The notes under the pieces: model-generated
The model's database searches: none
The model's input: only the letters and a program-made list of their open reading frames with translations
What the model was told of the DNA's origin: nothing
Position numbers and translations under genes: made by a program
In this document: positions 38,365-49,561 of the stretch, piece after piece
How positions within the stretch are numbered: position 1 is the first letter of the stretch
Layout: the number at the start of each line of letters is the position of its first letter
NCBI RefSeq assembly: GCF_020360975.1
Contig: NW_025408681.1
Location: 1,798,001-1,862,000, forward strand
DNA from: Hirsutella rhossiliensis
Taxonomy: Eukaryota; Ascomycota; Sordariomycetes; Hypocreales; Ophiocordycipitaceae
Direction: 5' to 3'
Length of the DNA stretch: 64,000 bases

Positions 38365-39293
38365 CGTGTCGAGAGTGAGCGCCGGAGGTTTGATGGAAAA
38401 CGCTGCACGTTGCGCAGATTTTTGGAGCACGGCAGCTCTTTATATACGTTTGCGTTTCGTGGCCACCCAGCCACAATGCCAACCTTGAAGCACAACGCCA
38501 AAGTTTCCACACAAGACTTGAGTATGTTGAGGCTCAAGCTAAATTGTCCTGACTTTCCACGAAATGCGGCGCCCTGAACCATCAAACTTTGGTCCGGGCA
38601 ATGATGAGATGAACAGGGCGTCTTCCCTCCCTGTCGACTTGAGAATCATGTAGCACCTGGGAGTGAAGACGCTGCATCTCGTGCCTGATCCATTTATCTA
38701 AGCAAACTTACACGCAAGTAACTCGTGCTGGCTGGCTGCTTTGAGATTCATGGCAAGTGGGTGGCCAATAAATGGCTGCATTGGTCCAAGCCCTGAGCTG
38801 CGGTTGAACTTTGCTTTGTTGCTGATCGCCCTGTATGCCGTCACTCAAGGGACCCTTGGGATGGCCCAAGTACGTCAAGCCGAGCCTGCGCTAGCATCCC
38901 GCGACAATGCAGCAGAGAGCCAAAGTGTACGAATGCCGTGACTGCATCCGTTGTGTCCTAAATGCAAGCGAGGCCAGCGTCACGCGCTGTCGAGACGCTG
39001 CATCCCCCCCATTTGCACGAAAAAAGTCGCAGCCAAGCAGTCAAAAATCGGTGATATTCATCTTACACCCAAAATACGTCCAAGGCCGACATGGGAAAAA
39101 GCTCATCGCCCTGGCATGTCGCAAAACCTTTCCAGTCAGACGGCGGGGCCCTCTTGCTCGCGAGCACCTGTTCACGCACGCGGCGCGTTGGGCAAGAAAA
39201 CAGGTCAAGGCACTGGGCCCCCGGCAAATACGCACTTTCCAGGCAATCCTACCACAGGGCCCCTCTGCACGAGCCCGTCAATGTCTCTCTGCT
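38365..39293. other. Intergenic, 0.9 kb
   Basis: Promoter of the 12-cysteine gene and 3' flank of HP1, both on the minus strand. No further gene is supported, although 38907-39761 is open on the plus strand. That frame runs antisense into HP1 exons and is taken as a shadow. Confidence 0.55.
38438..38446 (-). promoter_or_regulatory. TATA box of the 12-cysteine secreted protein gene
   Basis: TATATAAAG on the minus strand lies 74-82 bp before the chosen ATG (38364). This supports that start: the alternative in-frame ATG at 38430 would lie almost at the TATA box. Confidence 0.65.
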
Positions 39294-40307
39294 TTATTCC
39301 GCCGCAGCCTTGTTCTCGTCGCGGATAATCTTGACGTGCCGCTCGTAAAATTGCAGCATCTGCGCGGGTCAGCCGGGCTTCGCCTCTTGACGTGGTGGGA
39401 ATACGGTGCCTACCTTTTGCGGGCACTTCTTGTAGATGACAGACGTGTCGTGCTTGGTCTTGCGGCCGTTCTTCCAGATCAGGTAGACAACCAGCCTGCC
39501 ACTGCCCTCGTCCTCGCAGGCATCAATCGACTCAATCTCATCCTCCCACGATCCCGCGGGGGGGCTCCATTTCTTGGAAGTCGCGGGCGGGCTCGACTCT
39601 GCCGGGTGAAGGCCATTCTTGCGCGATCGCTTCGTCGTCGTCATAGCGGCGCCTCCGCTAGATGCCCTGCCACGCTTCTTGCCCCGGGCCGCCTTTTCCG
39701 ACTCCTCAAAGATCTTGTCGCGGCCGCCAATCTGTTTGTAGTACTCTGTCAAGACCTCTGACGCCGATTCCCTGGGCGTTGGCAAAGGCAAAGCAATTAG
39801 ACCAGATGCGCCCGTAGAACTGATGGCGCGCCGCACTCACAGGAGGTTGTCTTCAGGCTCCCACGTCATGTCCGACTTCTTCTCCCAACCTTCCCACTTG
39901 ACGAGAAACTTCAAGGATCCCTGGAGGCAGTCAGCGGTGAACGGGCGGTTGTTGGACGCGATGCCGCACGTACATCCTCGTCGACCATGTGTTTCTTGAT
40001 GGCTTCAACGATGAATCTGCCAAGAGTCAGCATGTGCGTCGTGAGAGGGTCGACAGACGCGGTGGCCGTACTCATCCTCATCAAGTTCACCCTCCTGGTC
40101 CTCGTCCCCATCCTCATCTTCTTCATCATCCTCGACCTCGACGACGGCCTCGGCGCCATTGCGGGTCAGGTCGGAGTCGCCCAGGAGCTCTTCATCGTCG
40201 GCAGATACGGATTGGCGCCATGAGGCGGCGCGCTGGGGCTCGATGTCGGACGCCTCCTCATCGCTCAGTGCTGCAGCGCGTTTAGCAGGACGGCCTTTGC
40301 GCGCCAT
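39294..40307 (-). CDS. hpo: Heterochromatin protein HP1 (chromodomain plus chromo shadow domain), 260 aa
   Basis: Reads H3K9 methylation and builds heterochromatin in the nucleus. In fungi it also silences secondary-metabolite and effector loci. Five exons: 40307-40072, 40016-39974, 39920-39841, 39771-39414 and 39359-39294, all in frame. The N-terminus is basic then strongly acidic (VEVEDDEEDEDGDEDQEG). The chromodomain spans about residues 79-137 (EFIVEAIKKHMVDEDGSLKF, KWEGWEKKSDMTWEPEDNLL), with aromatic-cage candidates F80, W102 and W105. A basic hinge (KKRGRASSGG, TTTKRSRKNG) leads to the chromo shadow domain at about 190-252 (WEDEIESIDACEDEGSGRLV, YLIWKNGRKTKHDTSVIYKK). The small second exon (43 nt) encodes the first chromodomain strand. 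The symbol follows the Neurospora name by family assignment. Confidence 0.94.
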
Positions 40308-41894
40308 GGCCAATGGTTGAAGGAAAGCAAGGAGGGGAAGCGCGTGAGGTGCAGGGGCGCAAAGAAAAAGGTGACAGGTGAGGCGCGTCGGTTGCCAGGA
40401 GCAGCGCGTGGATTTGCAGGTTGCTGTGGACCGTGGCACGGATTGGCGGAGGGGGGAAATGGCTGTTGCAAGGAAGGCGGTGAGAGGGAGAAAACACTGG
40501 CGGACGAACCTGGCGGCATTTCTGCAGCGCGTTGGAATCGCGATCGTAGCTGGTTCAGTAAGAACATGCAATTGCGACGGGTGAATGCGACGATGGCGCG
40601 CTTCGACCTCTTGCCCTCGCTTTGTTTTTGGGCGGCCTGCTGCCACAGGTGGCTGGGAGTCGATGGTCCATGGCGCCAGGTCCCGTGACTGTCTCTGGGC
40701 TAGCCGAGCTTTACCGTAGAGAAGACGCACTGTACGGCACGACCCAATGTCTATGGCAAGGGTACCATGATAAAATACAGTGCGAACGATTTTTGTGCAC
40801 TAAAGTCACGTGCCCTGTCCAAACGCTCACATGAGCCCACTGGGAAGCCTCAAGACCATCATTCTCCCTCACGCCGCCGGTGAACACAAAAGCCGGCGCT
40901 CCCTGTTGGACTCGATACGGAGCATGTCCCCGGCACCGGATGTGTCCGCCTGCATCCGACTCGTCTGCGACAGCCACGGCGCCTGTAATTTCTCCAGCTC
41001 CCCACAACCAACACACGCCATGTTGCCAAATGTCTGAGGCGCAATTGGCAAGTCTCGACAGCCCGATTCATCAATGGTCCTGCTCAAGTGACCCCTGTTA
41101 CTCGTTTGGTCTCACGGGGCCACCTTTCTGAACTCACACCACGGTCACGGACTCCTACACGTGATTGCGCGAACCGCCTTTCTCGTCTCGGACAGACGCT
41201 TCATTTACACATGCTCGACTGAGGCATCTGGCCTTCCTAACGCGGAAGGAGGCGGCCACCGCAAAGCCTCGTGCTGTTGTCCTCAGAGCCTCCTCGGGCC
41301 CTAGCTAATGGACTCGGCGATGACGAGGGTGCGAGACAGTAGTAGAGGACACGCCAGACCAAATGCTGTGCCCTCTATGGCCGCCTCGATCTGGATGATG
41401 GTTTATTAGTTTGTCTAGTAGTATCGCATGGACGGCTCCCATGATATCTCCCCGGAATTTCACCTAAAACACCAGAGTCTGATTCCCGCCATGGACAATC
41501 AACTGTCACCGAGCATCTTGGCAGGATGTCGCTTTCTTCACCACTGCGCCTCCTGTCGGCCTTCACCTGTTTCCACCAGCTATTGGCCGGGAAACGATGG
41601 CTTGCGGGCGGAGAAGTGAGCCTCGGAGCCAGCGCCGCATGCTCCATCTCAGAAGTCTGCCTCCCTGCTAGCAGCTTCCCCGATGTCATGGCAGAGGGTG
41701 CGAAGCCGTCCACGGGTTCACGCCACATACTTGGGCGACCTGTCGAGGCGACGGCCGCGAAGCCGTCGGGCGGCGTATAAATGGCCGGCCATGTGCCCCC
41801 AGGTCGGACTTACGCTTGGGAAGCAATAGCACTGGCCTCGACCCCCTTGTTGATACCACTCTTTTTCAAACGCACCTGTGATTATCTCGCCAAC
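40308..41894. other. Intergenic, 1.6 kb, between divergent HP1 and neprosin genes
   Basis: Contains both promoters, including a TATAAA at 41776-41781 for the neprosin gene. Short open frames occur on both strands, but none is supported as a gene. Confidence 0.55.
41776..41781 (+). promoter_or_regulatory. TATA box of the neprosin-domain gene
   Basis: TATAAA, whose final A is the first base of an ATG at 41781. That ATG would lie upstream of any transcript directed by this box, so the downstream ATG at 41895, which opens a signal peptide, is the better start. Confidence 0.65.
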
Positions 41895-43064
41895 ATGCGG
41901 TGGCTGTTTATCAAAGCGCTACCGGTTATGACCATGCTGCTTCTGCAGTCGGCGTCGGCTGTGCCGGTGGACGGCCGAGATGGCCCATTAAAGGTGGTCA
42001 AGACGATCTCCAGCGCCAACGGCCAAGTCATCGATTGGATCGTGCCCGAATCGCAGGGTAAAATTGCCAATCGTCCGCCGCCGCCTCCCAAGGGCAATCG
42101 CAGCGCCCAGCCGGTGGATATCGAGACGCTGATTCCCCGGGACCCTGCTATGAACGGCCCGAAGGGCACGGTGCCGATCCTCCGGAGCGGTGGCCCCACT
42201 CCGCCGATTAAGCGGCTGCCAGAGCCGGGGGACGACGGGGCGGGCGCCAACCAAACGTCGGCCAAGGCGTCGTACGCGGGCCAGCACTGGTACGCGAGCT
42301 CGAGCCAGGCGGTTGCCAACCGCGGTGGCGGGGCGACGTTTAGCCTGTTCCAGCCGTACGTGCAGACCGGCAGCGACTTCTCGCTGCTGCAGACGGCCGT
42401 CATCCGCGGCAACGGTACCGGCCCTGTGATGCAGACGGTCGAGGCCGGCTGGATCAACTACCCGAACCAGGTGCAGCCGCCGCACCTCTTTACTTACTTC
42501 ACCACCAACGGGTACAGCGGCGACGGCGACGGCCTCGGCGGTTGGAACCGCGAGCACGCCGGCTGGGTGCAAATCGACGGTCTCATCTACCCGGGTGTGC
42601 CTTTTGCGCCCGTCGCCATCGACGGCGGGGCACAGTACGAGGTCGAGATTGGCTTCTTTCTCTTCGAGGGCAACTGGTGGCTGTGGGTACTGGACCGCTG
42701 GATCGGCTACTACCCAGGCTCGCTCTTCGCGCGCAACGTCGCGGCGCCCGACACGCTCGCCGCCGGGTCGGACCGCATCAACTTTTACGGTGAAATCTTT
42801 AACAGCGGGCCGCAGATGACGACGACGGACATGGGCAGCGGCGAGTTTCCCGAGCGCGGCTTCGGCCACGCCGCCTACCTGCACAACATCATCTACCTGG
42901 ACGCCGACAACGGCCGCGTCAGCTACGACTTTGACGGCAGCGCCCAGATCATCGTCAGCGACAGCGACCGCTACCGTATCCAGCCCTCATTCAAGTCTGG
43001 CGGCAGCTGGGGCAGCTACTTTTATGTTGGCGGGCCCGGTGCCGGCGGCGTAGTTGGGGGGTGA
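41895..43064 (+). CDS. Secreted neprosin-domain protein (DUF239-type), 389 aa
   Basis: Neprosin-domain proteins include glutamic peptidases that cut after proline; fungal members are secreted. Single exon. MRWLFIKALPVMTMLLLQSASA is a signal peptide, followed by VPVDG. A Pro-rich propeptide-like segment (RPPPPPKGNR) precedes the catalytic domain from about residue 125. Features of the domain include AGQHWYASSSQ, PVMQTVEAGWINYP with E183, HLFTYFTTNGYSG, and YEVEIGFFLFEGNWWLWV with E249/E251. E183 and one of E249/E251 are the candidate catalytic glutamate pair by comparison with neprosin. The C-terminus is Gly-rich (GGPGAGGVVGG). The in-frame ATG at 41781 was rejected because it overlaps the TATA box. 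Substrate specificity cannot be read from the sequence. Confidence 0.9.
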   Translation: MRWLFIKALPVMTMLLLQSASAVPVDGRDGPLKVVKTISSANGQVIDWIVPESQGKIANRPPPPPKGNRSAQPVDIETLIPRDPAMNGPKGTVPILRSGGPTPPIKRLPEPGDDGAGANQTSAKASYAGQHWYASSSQAVANRGGGATFSLFQPYVQTGSDFSLLQTAVIRGNGTGPVMQTVEAGWINYPNQVQPPHLFTYFTTNGYSGDGDGLGGWNREHAGWVQIDGLIYPGVPFAPVAIDGGAQYEVEIGFFLFEGNWWLWVLDRWIGYYPGSLFARNVAAPDTLAAGSDRINFYGEIFNSGPQMTTTDMGSGEFPERGFGHAAYLHNIIYLDADNGRVSYDFDGSAQIIVSDSDRYRIQPSFKSGGSWGSYFYVGGPGAGGVVGG

Positions 43065-46000
43065 GGATGAAGCAATTGGCACGGCTCGCGACCAAGGTTG
43101 CACGGCCGAGGGGCGACTACGCACCATGGTTTTCCTTCTGGGAGACTGCTTGTGTGGTCGGCTCGGAGTGTGTTGTCTGAGAGTGTTTTCCTCATCTTCC
43201 TTCTTTTCGTTCTTGTATATACGACCTATCTTGCTGGACTACCGAACGAAATATGATCAGTGGACAGCACAGCACATGACAAGTCATGAATTTTCAACGT
43301 CTGTTAGGGTGCGTTTTAATATGACATGTAGTCCACATCAAGCACGCGAGTTCTGAATGCGTCGACTGTCAAAGACGCCATGCGCGGATCTAGATGGGCT
43401 TTGGTGGAAACACGACCTTGCATATATTGGATGCAACTGCGACCGCATTATGAGCAGCGGGCTCGAATCGAAATAGGGCCAGCGTCTCGTATTAGGGGAC
43501 TGCTGGTCATGTACAGCGGGAGGTGAGGTAGGCTGGGCACTGACGAGTGGATCGGCGGCAAGACTCGACATCTGGGCAGCAGACAGTTGAGCATGTGCAT
43601 ATTTGTCTACTCTGTACGCCCATAACTAATAAAAGAGAAGGAGGGAAAGGGGCTGGTTGTTGGGCCGCGGACACCCGGCAGTGTGGCTCCCATCCTCGGT
43701 TGGTAGGGGGCTGGCTGCCTTTCACGTCCCAGCTGGACCAGCTCTAAGCATGGACTTGGTAAGAGTCGACCAGTATAGTTCTCCGTACATGCGAGTACCC
43801 TGGGGTACTGCAAATACACCCATACGTGTCGAGGCAGGGTTCCGCTACACAAGGCCCGGAAGCCATCATCTCATCTGCGCGTGGGCGGGCGCCGCGGGCT
43901 CAGGGGGGCCATAGGGCGCCAAGGAGCCGCTGCCAATGTACCTCTGCTACTGCAAGGCACTGTTACGCCTGGACAAGTGTCTTGGGCTCGGAGCATAAGT
44001 TATCGGCCGCCTGTCTGCATCGGGATCCGCAGTCGAGTCGGCCGTGAGACTTTAGACTCTGGCAGCCCGATCCGCAGGGCCAGGGGAGAGGGGAGGGTCC
44101 AATCGCGACTGACTGTGCCGGGCTCGCCCAGGCCCCCCAAGATGCATACAGTACTGTACTTGGGAGGAGGGGAGAGTCGCAGATAACAGGAAATGTTTCC
44201 GATACAAGGTGTGAGCCGCGGTGGGTTGTGTGTTCCTTGGGGGGGGGAGGAGAGGAGGGCCGGGTTGCGAAAAGGAGATGACACGTCCGAGGCGGCGGCA
44301 AGGGGCCCTGTTCTTAATTCCCACCGGCTGGGTAATAATCCAGCGCAGCAGCCTTGTGCCCGTTCCCGTGCACTGGGTGAGAGAATGCAGGTCCAAGGGC
44401 CGGAGCATGTGCCTGGGATTGCCCAATGCAGGTGTCTGAGGAAAAGGAAAGGATGTATTATTGTGGGTTTGGAAGTACAATCAGTACCGCACAGTACATA
44501 CAGTACGTGCTTACTCTACTACTACTACATATTACCAACCTAAAGTTACCTAATACATAAGTTAGTCTTTGGGCTCACGTATACTGTAGTGAGTACAGTA
44601 CTTACGCTGTGAGCACGACTTATAACGCGGCACCGCCCGCGGCTGCACGACGAGTGCGTCCGACGACGTATCAAAAGAGGGCCTCTGCCGGGTTTGCAGA
44701 GGAAGAGAGGCCAAGGAAAAGGAACCAGAGGCCAGGCCCACGATACGAGCCTGGATGCATCGGGGCGTCTGTAGAGTACAGGCAGGCTTGCATCTCGGGA
44801 AGCTCTGTCGGTAGCATTCTGTTCCAGACAATGATCAAACGAGCCTCCCGGGAAAGGGGCTTGTTACTCTCCCATGAGGCCCCCCTGATTGGACCATGTC
44901 GAGCCGACAAGGCTGATGATCCAAGGCTCTTCCCCCCCTCGATTTCATCTTATCTGGACTTGCCCCTTGGTGCTCGCAACTCGGTAGACTCGGGACGCGC
45001 TAGTCTAAGACTACGACATTCGACAGATGCTGGGGATGACGCATCGTGATGACACTTCTGTTGCGGAGGAGGAGGCAGTGACTCGGGGAGCAGTGGCCCG
45101 ATGGGACGCATGTACCGCGCTGGTACCAAGCAATTTACCGTTGCAGCTCGCGTGGGTTCATTCGACGCCTTGGCCAAGTCGTCGTGGCGTCCGCTGGGCC
45201 ACTCTTGGACGAAGAAGGAAAAAACGGCATGGGGCGGGCAAAAGACGAGACATTTGATGATACCTTGACCGGCAGCCAACGTGGCGCCCCTCGATTCTAC
45301 AGTAGGGCGAAAGAAGGAAGGAGAGTAATGGGGCTCACGCGAGAATAAAACCCTTTGCTTTTCAGCACCGGGAATCCAGTACAGTACATGTCCATTATTG
45401 CCGTGGGATCCATGTACAGTACAGTATCGACATACTTGACCAAGGTAGGAGAACAAGGGGGCAATGGAAACTTTTGTCTGCGTTATTCTCCGAGGTGGAG
45501 ACCCTTCCAACCGATAGACAGTGTCGCAGCCGTCCCGACTATTCTTGCCCGCCCCGATCAATCAATCTACCTAGATGTGGACTGCTCCGAAGAAGCGACA
45601 GGGGGGGGGATATGAGAGGCGCTGACAGGTGTACTGTATCTGGCGAGTTTCATACAGCCCATTCTCAGCATGGCGCCTACGGATAGCATGTACCGGACCT
45701 CTGCCCTCAGGTACACCTTGAGATGGCACGCCCGATATTGAGTTTAAGGGCGTCTTTGCCGGGCCACAGTGGATGTGACAACGGGCCCTATAACTCAACG
45801 GGAAAAGGGACTTTCCCTGCTCCCCATCGGCCCTCTGGCCTTGGCCTGCGCGACTTCCAAGCAACCTTGCTGTACGAGGCTATACTTTGTTGCATGGCCC
45901 GACAGCGTCTCTCGGCGTCTCCCTCATCTCCTGTGTACAGGTACCGGTCCGAGTACAGCCAGGGGTCCTGCGCGCCTTGTCAGCCAGCGTTCTTTAGAAG

Positions 46001-47120
46001 ACGACATATAGTGTCAGAGCACATAGCGAGGGTAGGACGAGCCAAAAAGGCTGCAAGAGAATCGAGTGTAATTACAGTACCTAGATGGTGGGCAAGTCCC
46101 ATAGATACCTGCAAGGTAGCTTTATAGTTACCTAGGTAGGTATTCGTACTTGAAAGCCGGATATTGGACAGTCAGGCACCGCGAAACTCTATTTAAACAC
46201 GCCATTCACTCATTACTAAGATAGCGAAGCAAGCTCCTTAGTAAGACGGCTCGCGACAACTACCTACAGTACGTTGGTTAGCAAGTGATGATGCTTTCAA
46301 GCCAGGTATGTATGGAGTACGTAACTTACAGTACTGCCCGTGATCAGTGGTGGGCGTACGCATGCACGATGCAGAGCTACCAAAGGCCAGGTAGAGGTAC
46401 TTGTCTTGACCACCTCCTAACAGGCACTGGTCGATGCAGAGCTCGCCTGCCGTCCTGCGCTCATGCGGAGCTCCGAGGCAGATACAGTAAAGTAGGTAGG
46501 TCTAGTATTTACTTGACAGGCTACTTCATCTTACAGGGGACAGAGACAAGGACGTACGCGGGGTACCTGGAAAACCTGCATGGCTTTGGGGGGGAAGCAA
46601 GGTCTCGAACGCGCTAGCCTACACATCGAGGGTAGTCCATCATGTACTGTACCTCCTTTCTTACGCGAACCACAACAGCTCTCCCCCCCCCGGTCGGCTC
46701 CCCATCAAGCAAAGTACCCAGTACCACACACACCCCTGAGGGCCTGCTAGGGGTGCCGGGAATATTGAGGAGAGAGAAAAAAAAAGATTGTCCACCACCT
46801 CGCACCTCGTCTCCTGACGGACCATGTACGAGCTTTTTGCCCACCTTATCTTGCCGTCGCGAGGTGACCTGACTTTCGTCCACCTTTTGGCTCACAATCC
46901 CTTTCGCCCCTGATGCGGCCGGGATCGTGCTGACGACAGCTCTCTCTCCCATCTCGAGGACCTTGGCCTCGCTTACGCTCGTTGCTTCCGTTTTCCTTTC
47001 CACGCTCCCTATGGTCCCCGCAGGCTCTGCTCCGTGCCAGGAGCTCCTCTGCCCCCGATCGTCTCTGCCATCCGACACGTGCCCTGACCCTCGCTTCCCC
47101 TACTGACCGCCCCTGCCGTC
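43065..47120. other. Gene-free tract, 4.1 kb, rich in ACAGTAC/GTACTGT and TAGGTA motifs
   Basis: No supportable gene. It holds the densest run of short GTAC-containing motifs in the window, for example near 44148, 44488, 44590, 45375, 45415, 46073, 46265, 46327 and 46642, with TTACCTAGGTAGGTA near 46129. It could be degenerated repeat DNA or transposon remnants, but no terminal repeats or transposase sequence are visible. The right end is the pyrimidine-rich leader of the next gene. Confidence 0.55.
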
Positions 47121-49062
47121 ATGGCCGACTCGACGACACAGGCTTCCGAGTCTCACGCTCTCAAGAGTGCTCCCAAGGACAAGAGCTGCCCCTATTGTCG
47201 CCAGGCCTTCACCTCGTCCTCGCTCGGCCGACATCTCGATCTCTACATCAAGGATAAGAACCCCAAGCCGCCAGATGGCATACACGACGTCGACGCCATC
47301 CGGAAGCTTCGCGGCGGCATCACCAGGCGCCACCCGCGGGGCTCCCTGGGCCGCAAGGCCTCGACCCCCGCTAGCACCCCGAGGCCCTCTGCCAAGAGAG
47401 AGGCCTCGGCTGCCGAGAGCGAATCTCACAAGCCCGCTTCTATCCCAAAGGACGGCCAATATGCCGTCGATTCGACTCTCAGCAAGTTTCCTTTTGTCCC
47501 CAGGTGGGAGGCGACGGGCGTCATCAACGACATTCCCGGCAGGGTGCCATGGGACGCCGACACCCCACAAGATGCTGGCCGTCGCCCCTCCGCCATGCAG
47601 CGCACCGTGAGCAAGCAGGCCGCCCAAAAGGCCCAGCTCGACGTCAAGCAAAAGCTGGCTGATGCCATGGACACTGCCCGAGCTGCCGAGCTGGCCTTGC
47701 GCGAGCTCCTCAGCTCCTGGCGGGCTGCCAAGTACGCTAGCCCTCGCTTCTTGACCGATGCAACTCGACTGACTTGGCCACAGGCAGCACATTGACAACA
47801 ACTCGATGCCCTTCGACTTCGACCCGCTTTCGCTCGATTTCCCCGCCCTCACCTTGCAGTGTCTACGCCCGCCCCCGACCCTCTTCTCCTCTACCCAGCA
47901 CCCGACTTCCACATCCTGGTCTGTGCAGTCCCCCGGCCGGCGCGAGTATAGTGCTCTTCAGGCCTATTTCCAAGAAGAGTTTCAGTCTTGGAAAGTGGCC
48001 TGCGCCTCTGCAACGACGGCGGCCTTTGAGGAGCTGACGTATCCGCCGAGCGGCAACCCGCACAGAGACGCACGCGAGGCCGTCAAGAAGGCAGAAAAAG
48101 CGGCCGAGAACCTTGAGCGCCAAGTCGAGGAGCATCTGCAGTCGGCCTACGCTGTGTGGGAGTCGCTGCCCACCCAAAGGCAACAGGAGCTATGGATTCT
48201 CGAGCTGGCAAGGGGCGTCGGCAGGAAGCAAAACGAGACGGTAAAGCTCAAGGAGCAACGACACGGATTGGAACAGGAAAACGCCAATCTCAAGTCGCAA
48301 ATCGACCAGTTGAACCGCCTGCAGCAGCCTCGCGAATTCAAGCTACTTTCTCCCACCACGATTCCCATCGATCGAGACCTCATTAGCTATGCCTATGAGC
48401 AAGGCGTCAAGGGCGGCAAGAGCGTCGGCTTTGACCTCGAGGACCGCCACGTCGACCTGAGCACACTCGTAACAAAGTCGATTGAGCGTTGGAAAGATGT
48501 CATCACGTCGACCCGTGCAACAGAGAGCGGCATGGGCGCCCAGAAGCCCCTCGATCAGGCAGCCTCGACGTCGGGGGTGGCGCATGGCCCTTTGCAACCT
48601 CAACCGCAAAACATGTCTCAGACGCCGCAGCTGCCGCAGACTCACCAACCCCCGCCGAAGCGACTGTCGACGACGAGCACCAACGATCCGCCGAGCGAGC
48701 AGACGGCATCGTCTGTCAGCAACACAGGTCCGCCGTCGATTGAGGAGACGAGCGACCAGGATGCCGATGCGGAGATGGAGGACGACGACAGCTTCGCCAT
48801 CATGAACGCCTCGCCCGTGAAGCCTGCCCATCCGATGCAACAGCAGGCAACCCTCGACGTGCCCAGAACGCGCGGCCTCGTGCAGCAGCAAAACGCCGCC
48901 CAAGAGCTGCGCTTCATGATGCCCAACGGGGCAGGCAGATCGGCCATGTCCATGAGCCGGTCGATGGCCGGCATGAACATGGCCATGCAGGGCAACCCCC
49001 TGCAGGGCAGTGATTTGGGCATGATGCAGCCGGTTCGAGGCGACGCCATGTACATGGAGTGA
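47121..49062 (+). CDS. Conserved-type protein with CxxC zinc-like motif and coiled coil, 629 aa
   Basis: I do not recognise the function. Exons 47121-47731 and 47784-49062; the 52-nt intron has a GTACGC donor and CACAG acceptor and keeps the frame through WRAAKQHIDNNSMPFDFDP. Near the N-terminus, SCPYCRQAFTSSSLGRHLDL resembles half of a C2H2 finger (C23, C26, H38) with no clear fourth ligand unless it is H55. A central, well-structured region (PFVPRWEATGVINDIPGRVP, PLSLDFPALTLQCLRPPPT, QAYFQEEFQSWKVACASATT) is followed by a long coiled coil at about 295-395. The C-terminal half is low-complexity with Gln/Pro runs and a Met-rich end. A nuclear or cytoskeletal role is possible but unsupported. 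The ATG follows a pyrimidine-rich leader. Confidence 0.88.
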
Positions 49063-49561
49063 GCAACGCCCTCGGGCCGCTGGGCAAGGGAACTTGCCGA
49101 CACGAATCTAGGGTGTGGGAGCAAATTTAGACTGGAGAAGCGGCCGGAGGCGAGCCCTCTTTGAATCCATCAGCGAATTGTGTAATGACTACAGGACCTT
49201 AAACAGGGTGGGCCGATAGTGGCCCTGTTCATGACGCGCTAATACGAACCGCGCTTGGCTATGGTCAAAGTAGACGAGTCTTGAGCAATAGTTCTGGGTG
49301 GAATCGGTGATGAATGCTTCGTGTGTCTCTTTGTTCAGGTATTCGATTATGGCTTCTATGATTTCGATGGGTGGTCCCATCACTGCCTTCCGATGGCTCG
49401 CGGAGTTGAGTCTTTAGCACGTATCCTTCCTTCCACCTGTCCACGACTATTACCCCTAATGACATCTGCTACTGATTTTACAGGTTACATCTTGATCTGC
49501 CTTGAGCTTGCTCTTCTTCCTTCACCCGCAGTATCGTACAGTGGCCCTGCCCCAGCGCTCT
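49063..49561. other. Convergent intergenic gap, 0.5 kb
   Basis: Separates the 3' ends of the CxxC/coiled-coil gene (plus) and COX15 (minus), so it holds both terminators. No gene is seen. Confidence 0.6.

Noticed and set aside
38907..39761. 284-codon plus-strand open frame
   Set aside because: Half of it is antisense to HP1 exons, and it lacks any recognisable domain or composition signal.
43065..47120. Possible transposon in the gene-poor tract
   Set aside because: No transposase, reverse transcriptase or integrase sequence in any frame and no long terminal or inverted repeats could be seen.
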